Under the pieces are notes generated by a model, which searched no databases, had not been told where the DNA came from, and saw only the letters and a list, made by a program, of their open reading frames with translations. A program made the translations under genes and the position numbers. From CAZDWZ01 sp964509425 (GTDB lineage: Bacteria; Bdellovibrionota_C; UBA2361; SZUA-149; CAZDWZ01), in contig CAZDWZ010000007.1 in assembly GCA_964509425.1 (NCBI GenBank), positions 1 to 64,000 of the forward strand: DNA of 64,000 bases, read 5' to 3'. Position 1 is the first letter of the stretch, and every line of letters starts with the position of its first letter. This document shows positions 55,353 through 62,658 of the stretch, piece by piece.

Positions 55353-56669
55353 TCAGAACCTCTCTATGGTCACTGCCTTTCCTGCTTTCGGCAGCTCCAC
55401 TCTCACCGTTTTTAACTTCAGCCCATCGCTCGTCATAATTTCCGATTTCTTCCATTCCCCTCTCTCGACGAGGTCTCGTTCAACCTGCCCAATCGGAGTC
55501 GTCACCAGTCGTTCGATCATCGGCGTCACGGTCGAAGGGAGTCCCTGTACGTGCCGGACAAAGTCGTACATGTTTGCAAACGACTGCTGACCGCTCTTTC
55601 GATACGCCGCCTTTCCGCCTGGTGCGTAGATCACGATAGCCGGAACGAATTTGAGATCGAATGCCTTCGCGAGTTCCTCGCCGTTTAGAATCGGGAACGT
55701 TACGCCGGTGTATTCGCGATATTGCTGCACCCACAGCTCCGGATAGGTGCCGAGCGTGACACCGACCATCCGGACATTTGGATCGTCCTTAACGCTTCTC
55801 CAGAGACGCTCGACATCAGACGCCATCGCACGGCAATGCGTGCAGTTCAGCGTGAAGAAATAGTAGATGTCGGCTTTTCCACCCGGATCAGGTTTGATGC
55901 GTTCCATCGCTTTCCCGTGCGTCGGACGAAAGACCTCGCCTCGCTCCTCACGAACCACAGCCATTTCGCGGCCGATGTATTGTTCAACGCCATCCCAATC
56001 TTCCGCTTCAATTGCCTTCTGGCGAATAAGTGCTTGCCCGATGAGGGTCGTGAGCTCACGAACCTCGAAGAAGATATTCTGTTGATAGCGCACCCAGGTG
56101 TCGGCGTACTTTTCTGCCAACTCCTTGTCCCCTTCCTGATGTGCAAGCGCCATGCCGATGAAAGGAGCCGGCGCTTCCGGATTCAAACGCACGCGAGGAT
56201 CTTGATCCGGTGGGAGGAGATCACCTGGTTTGAATTTGTCGACGAAGACGGGACCGGGTCTCGCGAGACTCGCTCTTGACTCCGGTGCCTGCGCCTGTTG
56301 CGGCTGATTCGCTGCACCCGTCTTTGCCTGTGCGGGGTCGGCTGCTCCTTTTGAACTTTCCGAAGGCGCTGCTTCCGGTGCTCCGGGCTTTGTTGCGTCG
56401 AGTTTTGCTGGATCAGTCTTTGCCGCGTCGGCCTTTGCGACTTCTACTTTTTCGGCGGCCGCTTTTTCATCGCTGTCGTTTACGTCGACGACCGGTCCGA
56501 AGAAATTTCGGACGGAGTAGTTCTTGAAGATTGAAATTCGAGATTGCGGATCGCGTATCACGCGTCCGGTAGGAACAGTGTCGTCTCCAGCGCATGCGGT
56601 ATGAACGAGGACCATCTGAGTCCCCAGCATCATTGAGATAAGCATTAATTTTGTCAGCAAATCCCGCAT
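55353..56669 (-). CDS. Exported TraF/TrbB-like thioredoxin-fold protein
   Basis: About 438 residues with a signal peptide (LLTKLMLISMMLGTQMVLVHTACAG). A Lys/Ala/Asp-rich linker comes next, then a helical part (FIGMALAHQEGDKELAEKYADTWVRYQQNIFFEV), then a thioredoxin fold: YYFFTLNCTHCRAM (CTHC, about 275-278), FVPAIVIYAPGG (cis-Pro about 343) and a final helix. This order is that of F-type conjugation TraF/TrbB, which form or isomerise disulfides in the periplasm. It is the first gene of the seven-gene operon, and its partners are Cys-rich. ATG at 56669 is chosen over 56696 because GGGGAGGAT precedes it and the leader fits better. Confidence 0.75.
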   Translation of the reverse strand: MRDLLTKLMLISMMLGTQMVLVHTACAGDDTVPTGRVIRDPQSRISIFKNYSVRNFFGPVVDVNDSDEKAAAEKVEVAKADAAKTDPAKLDATKPGAPEAAPSESSKGAADPAQAKTGAANQPQQAQAPESRASLARPGPVFVDKFKPGDLLPPDQDPRVRLNPEAPAPFIGMALAHQEGDKELAEKYADTWVRYQQNIFFEVRELTTLIGQALIRQKAIEAEDWDGVEQYIGREMAVVREERGEVFRPTHGKAMERIKPDPGGKADIYYFFTLNCTHCRAMASDVERLWRSVKDDPNVRMVGVTLGTYPELWVQQYREYTGVTFPILNGEELAKAFDLKFVPAIVIYAPGGKAAYRKSGQQSFANMYDFVRHVQGLPSTVTPMIERLVTTPIGQVERDLVERGEWKKSEIMTSDGLKLKTVRVELPKAGKAVTIERF

Positions 56670-57077
56670 ATTATCGCGCCGATCCTCCCCCCTCATGCTC
56701 TCATCAGCCGTTCAGGACGTATTGCTTCATACGGAAGCGTACAGTCCGACGCCTTAATGGGGTTATGGTAAGTTCCAGGGGGCTAGTAGCTTAAACTTCT
56801 TAGATAATATCGGGGTTTAGGGCCTCGCCGAATGTCCGACAGGCGTTTGCGGGATCTAGTGCGAAATAGAGAGCATTACGTCTTGTGACAGCCGTGTAAC
56901 ATTTGAAAACCACTAGGATTATGATCTCGTTTTAACCCGCACGGACAATGAGCAAAAGATTATAACTACATACGAGGCGCTGTACTCCGGTCCATGGCCG
57001 GATCGATTCCGCGTGTTCATTCTCACGCCGTCCCCTCCTCGGACGGCAGATACGGATTGAGTGGAGAAAAAGGTTAC
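56670..57077. other. Intergenic region upstream of the seven-gene operon
   Basis: No gene is supported. The promoter of the minus-strand operon must lie in about 56700-56850, where the sequence is AT-richer (for example around 56790-56815), but no confident -35/-10 pair can be named. Confidence 0.4.
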
Positions 57078-57177
57078 GGGGAAGCTCTTGTTGAATCCCG
57101 GCTCCCGCTGAGACGCCGAACATGCTGTTCGGTTGTCGTTCGGCGTGGAACCTCACGGATTCAAGCGGAGCTTCCCC
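57078..57177. promoter_or_regulatory. Long structured hairpin before the GC-rich gene
   Basis: GGGGAAGCTC/GAGCTTCCCC (57078-57087 with 57168-57177) and TTGAATCC/GGATTCAA (57091-57098 with 57157-57164) form 10- and 8-bp stems separated by a 3x3 internal loop. Inside, ACGCCGAAC/GTTCGGCGT (57113-57121 with 57138-57146) gives a 9-bp stem. A further small stem CTGAAC/GTTCAG follows at 57194-57210. It lies about 120 bases upstream of the GTG at 57301. It could be a leader, a small RNA or a recombination site; I cannot decide. Confidence 0.6.
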
Positions 57178-57300
57178 AAAAGAAGACACTGCCCTGAACT
57201 CGTCGTTCAGAGCGCAGTCCCGATACGACTTTACCTACCCGACCGAACCGAGACCGGGACCGGATTCCCGGTGCCCCAAACGTCCTGAGGAGGACCGACC

Positions 57301-59571
57301 GTGCCTGACAAGTTCAAAGTGCCGACGCCCCCGACGATGCCGCACACGCAGGCGTCCCCGTTGAAAACGCAGTGGGCCAAGCGGGTCCGCGAGATGAGCG
57401 ATGAGGAGATGGTGCAGCTCCTGACGATCGTGCTGGCGGCGCTGAGCGTCATCCGCATCGTCCTGACCCGGACCCAGTGGAGCTGGGTCCTGCACCGCGT
57501 CTTCGGCGTCGCCCCGGACGCCGCCGACGCCGCCGCCCCGACCGACGCCGGCCGCCGCTACAACGTGCTGATCGCGCTCGTGGAAGGAGCCGCAAGCACG
57601 GACACCGACGGGCAGCCCACCGCGATGCTGGTCGAAGACGGCACCCCGCAGAACGATACGGAAGTGAGCCTCACCGTCAGCCTCGTGCTGGCGATGCTGC
57701 TTGCCCCGTGGAACCTGCTGGGCTTCGTCCAGACCGACGTGCAGTGGTCGAACCCGTTCGAGCACGACACCAACCCCGGCCTCGCCGGCGTCGTGCTGTC
57801 CAAGGTGGCCTCGACGATGACCAGCATCGACCAGATGCGCCGAGACTCCGGGGCGTGGCGGCCCATGGCGTTCAACCGGCTGGTCAAGGAGGGGAGCACC
57901 TGCGTCGAGCTGAACTGGGTCGCCCAGCAGTTCAACGACCCCGCCGCCGTCGATCCGCTCGAGGTCGTGAAGACCGCGGACATCGACGACCTCGCGCGCG
58001 TGCTCGGCGAAGATGCCGGCCGCCTCGAGGCGCTGCGCCGCCTGCTCTTCCCCACCTTCGTGGACGCCGCGGGTAACACCGATGACGTCGTCGCGGCGGT
58101 GGGGCGCGCGGGGAAAACGGCGGAGCTGAAGGGGAAGTTCGTCACCCCGACCATGGTGGACCTCGCGACGGGTGCGGACAACGTGCTCGCGGCTGCTGAC
58201 CGCGCGGGCATGACGCCGACGATCAAGGCGAAGTTCGTGACCCCCACCATGGTGGACGCCGCCGGCCCCGCCAACGCCACCGTCGCGGCTCTGCGGACCG
58301 CCGGGAAGCTGGCGGACGTGACGGCGCTGGTGGTCCCCCCACCGTCGCCGACCATGGTGGACGCCGCGGGCAGCACCGACAGCGTGATCGCGGCGCTGCG
58401 GACTGCCGGCAAGCTCGGGGAGATGCAGGCGCGGATGACCCCCCGACTGCCGGCAACCATGGTGGACCTCGCCGCGGGCGTGGAGACCCTGATCTTGGCG
58501 GCGCGCCGCGCCGGGGTGTTCGACGACCTGCAGGCGTGGTTCGACGCGGCGATCATGCCGCCCGAACCGCCCTCGCTGGACGAGATCGTTGAGCGCGCTC
58601 GGCTCAACAACCTCGTCGCGTCGATCGTCTCCTGTGGGAAGGGTCGTCAGGTCTACGAGCGGTTGGCGCTCACCCTGACCACGTCGGGAGCCCTGCCGCC
58701 CTTGAGCATGGACGACCCCGTCGTGTTGCGGCCCGAGCCGACTCGCAGCACCCCGCCCCGCAGCACGCCGGCCAAGCGCAAGCACGGCTGGATCCCCGTT
58801 CTGCTGATCGCGGTGATCATCGCCTGCGTCGTCGGGATGATCGGCTGGCCCGGCATCAAGCGGATGATCTACGGTCCGCCCACGCAGCAGACCGGCCAGC
58901 AGGATGCGCCGCCCGCGGGGGACGCGGGACCGACGGACCCCCCCCCCGCGGCCGATGCGGGGAAGGTGGTCAACAAGGGGACGACGAAGTCGGGTGACGC
59001 CGACCCAGTCGAAAAGAAGGAGCTGCCGGTGAAAGCGGCGGCCCCCTTCAAGCCCCGGGCTATCGGTGATGATGCCGACCGCAGAAATGCGGACATCACC
59101 GCGCAGCTCAAGGCGTTCGTCACGCCGTCCGTCGGGAAGTGGGAGGGTCGCCCACTGATCGACGGACTCGCCTGTGCTGGCGATAACATCAGCACGACGT
59201 ACACGAGAGATGTTGAGCTGGTCGGCTCGAGGAAGGACTTCCTCGGCTTTCTGGCGTTTGCCGCTACCACCGGCAAACTGGACGACAAGAGCTGGGAGTA
59301 TGACCGGAACTTCCTTGTCAGTTGGTACATGGTGCGCCGGGCTGCCGTTTACGGCACCGGGTTCCCGTATACCGACCTCAAGGACTACTCCCAGAACGAG
59401 GTGGTTGCCCACCGCCGCGTTATCTTGTCGAAGGTCGGCCTGACCTTCCCGTCCGACATCCCTTCCTTCAGCGGTACCACCCTCACCGCCGAGCGCTACC
59501 GCGCGCTCGAGAAGAAGTTCCTCCAAGACACGTTCGACTTGGAGACCGCGTACGAGAACCGAGGGAAATAA
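57301..59571 (+). CDS. GC-rich unknown membrane protein with five VDAAG repeats (756 aa)
   Basis: No known family. The GTG start has GAGGAGGA upstream. The N-terminal part has hydrophobic stretches (MVQLLTIVLAALSVIRIVLT, VSLVLAMLLAPWNLLGFV). Residues about 251-420 hold five tandem repeats of about 32-37 residues with consensus (M/F)VD(A/L)A-G-D-V-AA-RAGK. A single membrane helix (WIPVLLIAVIIACVVGMIGW, about 496-515) follows a Pro-rich, basic linker, and a C-terminal globular part (about 585-756) has VSWYMVRRAAVYGTGFPYTDL. This is a scaffold-like single-span protein. The antisense 801-residue frame at 57235-59640 is Arg/His/Gly-rich and is a shadow. Confidence 0.65.
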   Translation: MPDKFKVPTPPTMPHTQASPLKTQWAKRVREMSDEEMVQLLTIVLAALSVIRIVLTRTQWSWVLHRVFGVAPDAADAAAPTDAGRRYNVLIALVEGAASTDTDGQPTAMLVEDGTPQNDTEVSLTVSLVLAMLLAPWNLLGFVQTDVQWSNPFEHDTNPGLAGVVLSKVASTMTSIDQMRRDSGAWRPMAFNRLVKEGSTCVELNWVAQQFNDPAAVDPLEVVKTADIDDLARVLGEDAGRLEALRRLLFPTFVDAAGNTDDVVAAVGRAGKTAELKGKFVTPTMVDLATGADNVLAAADRAGMTPTIKAKFVTPTMVDAAGPANATVAALRTAGKLADVTALVVPPPSPTMVDAAGSTDSVIAALRTAGKLGEMQARMTPRLPATMVDLAAGVETLILAARRAGVFDDLQAWFDAAIMPPEPPSLDEIVERARLNNLVASIVSCGKGRQVYERLALTLTTSGALPPLSMDDPVVLRPEPTRSTPPRSTPAKRKHGWIPVLLIAVIIACVVGMIGWPGIKRMIYGPPTQQTGQQDAPPAGDAGPTDPPPAADAGKVVNKGTTKSGDADPVEKKELPVKAAAPFKPRAIGDDADRRNADITAQLKAFVTPSVGKWEGRPLIDGLACAGDNISTTYTRDVELVGSRKDFLGFLAFAATTGKLDDKSWEYDRNFLVSWYMVRRAAVYGTGFPYTDLKDYSQNEVVAHRRVILSKVGLTFPSDIPSFSGTTLTAERYRALEKKFLQDTFDLETAYENRGK

Positions 59572-59655
59572 GGGTTCACTAACGCACTTACGAAAGGAGG
59601 TGCTACGGCGTTTTTGAGTTCTCCACTCAAATCCGCCCACATTTATTTCTCCTAA

Positions 59656-60729
59656 TCACTCTCAGTCTATTTCTCAGCCTCAGTCTCAGTCTCCATCTCA
59701 GCCCCAGTCTTGGTCTCGGTCTCAATCTAGATTCTCAGTCTCATTCTAAACTCTCCATCTCAGTCTCCATCTGCAGTCTCTGCCTTGGTTTTCGTCTTGG
59801 TCTAACTTCTCAGTCTCAGTCTATTTCTCCATCTCAGTCTCAGTCTTGGTCTCAGTCTCCGTCTAAATTCTCAGTCTCAGTCTCAGCCTCAGCCTCCATC
59901 TCAGTCTCAGTCTCCGTCTAAATTCTCCATCTCAGTCTCAGCCTCCGTCTAAATTCTCAGCCTCTGTCAACGATCCCCAACTTCTTCCACACCGCACACA
60001 CCGCTCGCAAAAGCCCGCGGACTAATCCCAGTCTCAATCCAAATCCACCTCCTTTCACGCTCCACAAATCACCGTGAGCACCGCCGCAATCTCATCAAGT
60101 AACAACTTCGGCTTCTCGATCTCCACCACCCCGACAAGCTTCAAACATCCGAGAACGTCGATTATTGCCGCGCATTCCATCGCCGAACCTCTAGCGATTG
60201 CGTAAAATCTTCGTTTATCGGCGGAAGAACATTTCCCCGAGCCTTCGGCAATATTCAAAGGAATAGAAATCGAAGCGCGCCTGAGCTGGTCGATAAGATA
60301 AGCGTTTCCCCTCGGCAGGTTTTCGCAAATTGGATTTACTTCTGCGACGAACTCGATGGCCTTCTGATAGGCGGTGAATTTTTCATGTCCGAACATTTTG
60401 ATGTTCCTAAAGTAGATGCATGCTGAGTTTGATTGTGGATCGAGAGAGATATCGGCAGAACGGACGGAGATGATTCGTGGATGGGGCGGTGTGGGCGGGG
60501 CTTGGGACGAGATTAGTGCGTGGGCTTTCGAGGAGCGTGGGTACGGTGTGGATGAAGTTGGGGATCGTTGATCGTTGGCTGAGACTGAGAATTTAGGGCA
60601 AGACTGAGATGGAGATGGAGACCGAGATGGAGAATTTAGAATGAGACTGAGAATTGAGATTGAGACCGAGACCAAGACTGAGACTGAGAGGGAGACTGAG
60701 ACTGAGACTGAGAAATAGACTGAGAGTGA
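59656..60729. mobile_element. Palindromic element with a four-helix-bundle gene in its loop
   Basis: Long inverted repeats flank a gene on the minus strand. The outer arms start with TCACTCTCAGTCTATTTCTC on the left (from 59656) and, as reverse complement, on the right (ending 60729), and stay alignable for about 120 bases with few mismatches. The left arm then has an extra stretch of degenerate CTCAGT-type hexamers (about 59777-59967). An inner pair, CAACGATCCCCAACTTC (from 59969) with its complement (ending 60570), continues the match for tens of bases, with more mismatches. In RNA the whole would fold as a giant hairpin. This is not an insertion sequence, as no transposase is present. Confidence 0.75.
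60055..60396 (-). CDS. Four-helix-bundle protein (23S rRNA intervening-sequence type)
   Basis: About 113 residues, matching the IVP/S23 family pattern: KFTAYQKAIEFVAEVNPICENLPRGNAYLIDQLRRASISIPLNIAEGSGK, then FYAIARGSAMECAAIIDVLGCLKLVG. The family is found in intervening sequences of 23S rRNA in Leptospira and Coxiella, as free-standing genes, and, as a related form, the Avd protein of diversity-generating retroelements. It is a small helical protein likely to bind nucleic acid. ATG at 60396 is used; the longer frame runs through the hexamer repeats and is artificial. No rRNA is visible around it, so this is a free-standing copy in a palindrome. No reverse transcriptase is in the window. Confidence 0.85.
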   Translation of the reverse strand: MFGHEKFTAYQKAIEFVAEVNPICENLPRGNAYLIDQLRRASISIPLNIAEGSGKCSSADKRRFYAIARGSAMECAAIIDVLGCLKLVGVVEIEKPKLLLDEIAAVLTVICGA

Positions 60730-60921
60730 ATACGAGTGAGGTAGTTTGGGGTCGTGAAACACTGGTTGAGGTTGCCGGAATCAATTGAGTTTCCTCCCGG
60801 CATAAGTGCGGGAGGGAAGCGTGAGCAACCTTCCCGCAACCTTTCTTCCCGCTTCAGGAGAGTAACGACGAGGGGGCGGGGTTCCCTCGTCGCTTCGTTT
60901 GTTTCGTCAACTCACGACTTC

Positions 60922-60950
60922 TCAAACCGGTTATTTCTTGGCCGGTTTGA
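60922..60950 (-). terminator. Hairpin overlapping the stop codon of the 455-aa gene
   Basis: Perfect 9-bp stem TCAAACCGG (60922-60930) with CCGGTTTGA (60942-60950); the stop codon (60931-60933) lies in the 11-base loop. No U-run follows. The final codons of the gene are part of the stem. Confidence 0.6.
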
Positions 60951-62298
60951 ACTGGCGGCATTCTTCGAGAAGGATCTCCAGATCCCTTCGGAATTCCGAC
61001 AGCAGGCGCACGTTCGGGGCCGCAGGGTTCATGCCGTTCTTCAACAGCCCCTGATCAGAACCGTACCCCAGTTCGCGCGCGGCAAAGTCATGAATCCGTA
61101 CGAGTTTGTCCAGATCGAGTGCGGTGACCTTGCGGCCCGGCGCCTTCCAGCGCGTCTCGATGAGGATCAGGTACTCCTTCGCACGGTACAGCACGTCGCT
61201 GTAAGACTTGTCGAGGCCAGACTTCTGGACAACGGTGTACCAACCGGTGTCCATCGGGACGCGCCAGCCCCAGCGCTTCCATTCGCGCGTCCAGCGCTTG
61301 TCGAAGAATTTGGTCTTCTCGCCGCCGCCCTCGCCCTCCATGGATAGGATCCCATCCTTCTCCATCTGGCGAAGTTCAACGAACAGCTTCTCGACCTTCG
61401 CCACTTCCTCGTGGCATTCTTCGAGCAACACCTTCGCGCGCGGGATCATGGCCTCGAACAGTTCCCGTTTTGCGTCGTCCTTGCTGAAGTCCACGGGCTG
61501 GGACAACGGCATGTACGGGTCCGGGGCGCGGAACGGGCCGAGTTCCTTCTCGCCCTGCATCTCCGTCGGCACGACGGTGGGTTCCTGCCTCTCGGCGGCG
61601 GCCTTGCGACGGTCTTCCTCCGTCTCGTTCTTGCCTGCCATCTGTGCGTCGCCGGTTTTCAACACCTCCACGAGTGCCTTCGTGTGGGTGCCGCCGGTTT
61701 CGAGGATGGGGATCCGGTAGTTGTGAACCACCAGGCCACCGACGAAAACGATGCCCGCGACGACAAACGCAGCTTCCGCGCTCTTCTCGAGCTTCTCGCG
61801 GACGAGGTGGAAGACCAACATCGACGGCAGGAGGATGCAAATCTCCGCCACCAGCAAGTTCAGCGCCCCGCCGTTCGACCCCCCGAAGATGAAGAACAGG
61901 AGGGTGAGGACGCCGAACATGGTCCCGCCGGTGATCGCCGTCTCCTTGTTGTCCCACCAGTACGTGACCTTGACGACGATGCTGGCGACCGTCGGCGGCA
62001 GGATCACCGTCCCGATGAAACCGAGGATCGTCTTCCAGTTTGCCACGACCCAGCCCCACAACTCCCACCGCCAGTAGACGCCGCAGGCGATGAGGGTGAG
62101 GAGGCCGATGATGACGCCGATCGCGCCGCGGGTGCCGAGGGCCTTCCATCCGTCGTGCAGTGCCTCGACGACGCTCACCACCACGTCCCAGACGTCCTCC
62201 AGCTTCTGCCAGAAGAAGATCAGGAGCCGGATGGCGAGGTAGCCGATGAACAGCACGAGCAGGACGAGGCCGATGCCCCAGAGGATTTCCAGATTCAC
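60931..62298 (-). CDS. GC-rich unknown polytopic membrane protein (455 aa)
   Basis: No family recognised. Seven or so hydrophobic segments in the first 230 residues: LEILWGIGLVLLVLFIGYLA, IGVIIGLLTLIACGVYWRW, ILGFIGTVILPPTVASIVV, MFGVLTLLFFIFGG, LLVAEICILLPSMLVFHLV and AFVVAGIVFVGGLVVH. A cytoplasmic-looking C-terminal part of about 230 residues follows (DPYMPLSQPVDFSKDD, KVLLEECHEEVAKVEKLFVELRQMEKDG). GTG at 62298 has GGGAGAG upstream; the longer frame adds an unlikely leader. It is the second of two minus-strand GC-rich genes and ends in a hairpin. Possibly a receptor or transporter-like protein; the function is unknown. Confidence 0.6.
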   Translation of the reverse strand: MNLEILWGIGLVLLVLFIGYLAIRLLIFFWQKLEDVWDVVVSVVEALHDGWKALGTRGAIGVIIGLLTLIACGVYWRWELWGWVVANWKTILGFIGTVILPPTVASIVVKVTYWWDNKETAITGGTMFGVLTLLFFIFGGSNGGALNLLVAEICILLPSMLVFHLVREKLEKSAEAAFVVAGIVFVGGLVVHNYRIPILETGGTHTKALVEVLKTGDAQMAGKNETEEDRRKAAAERQEPTVVPTEMQGEKELGPFRAPDPYMPLSQPVDFSKDDAKRELFEAMIPRAKVLLEECHEEVAKVEKLFVELRQMEKDGILSMEGEGGGEKTKFFDKRWTREWKRWGWRVPMDTGWYTVVQKSGLDKSYSDVLYRAKEYLILIETRWKAPGRKVTALDLDKLVRIHDFAARELGYGSDQGLLKNGMNPAAPNVRLLSEFRRDLEILLEECRQFKPAKK

Positions 62299-62643
62299 GT
62301 TTCTCTCCCTGTTTGTTTGTTCCGGTACCCGAAGGTCACCGGAACGCCTTGTTTCACGCTTCCCAACCGATAGATGTGTCAAATGCACCTCGTACGAAGT
62401 GCGCAAGGATGCGCCGAATTCGACGCATGAATGAAGATTAGCTGTGCATGTTCTCCATCCATTCTTGCCTCCAAAACGCGAATGCGCGGGACACAAGAAT
62501 GGATGAGGGTGCTGAATACCCTCTGAAACCGAATTTGCAGTTGGCAGCTGCAAAACCGATCTCCCTCACCCAACCCGGAAGAAAGCTGGTCAGACTGCTT
62601 CCGGGATTTGGATCTTCGACAAAGGAGGAACGGGTCCTTTCAA
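62299..62643. other. Hairpin-dense intergenic region
   Basis: No gene. It holds a near-palindrome at 62409-62428 (ATGCG...CGCAT), a perfect 12-bp stem CATCCATTCTTG/CAAGAATGGATG (62456-62467 with 62494-62505) enclosing a CGCG/CGCG stem, and TTTGCAG/CTGCAAA (62534-62540 with 62548-62554). It forms the leader of the 455-residue gene. Confidence 0.6.
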
Positions 62644-62658
62644 TTACCGTTCCTCCTT
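62622..62658 (-). terminator. Hairpin overlapping the stop codon of the 451-aa gene
   Basis: Perfect 12-bp stem AAGGAGGAACGG (62622-62633) with CCGTTCCTCCTT (62647-62658). The stop codon (62644-62646) is in the loop. The last codons of the gene (KEER) form one arm. No U-run is present. Confidence 0.65.

Noticed and set aside
38613..56669. Complete conjugative element or type IV secretion system
   Set aside because: Only channel-like and disulfide-enzyme genes are visible; there is no relaxase, coupling protein, ATPase, pilin, integrase or att site in the window.
57078..57210. Integron attC site
   Set aside because: The stems have a suitable shape, but the required GTTRRRY/RYYYAAC core pair is absent and no integrase is in the window.
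57235..59640. Minus-strand frame (801 aa) opposite the VDAAG-repeat gene
   Set aside because: The product is rich in Arg, His and Gly and has no domain; the plus-strand gene has GAGGAGGA before its GTG, membrane helices and protein-level repeats.
59656..60020. Possible CRISPR array in the hexamer-rich region
   Set aside because: The repeats are six bases long, degenerate and without unique spacers of constant length; no cas genes are present. They form an inverted-repeat arm instead.
60055..60762. Diversity-generating retroelement, because the four-helix-bundle family includes Avd
   Set aside because: No reverse transcriptase and no template/variable repeat pair are in the window.
61411..62373. 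Plus-strand frame (320 aa) opposite the 455-residue membrane protein
   Set aside because: Asp/Glu/His-rich without structure; the minus strand encodes clear membrane helices.
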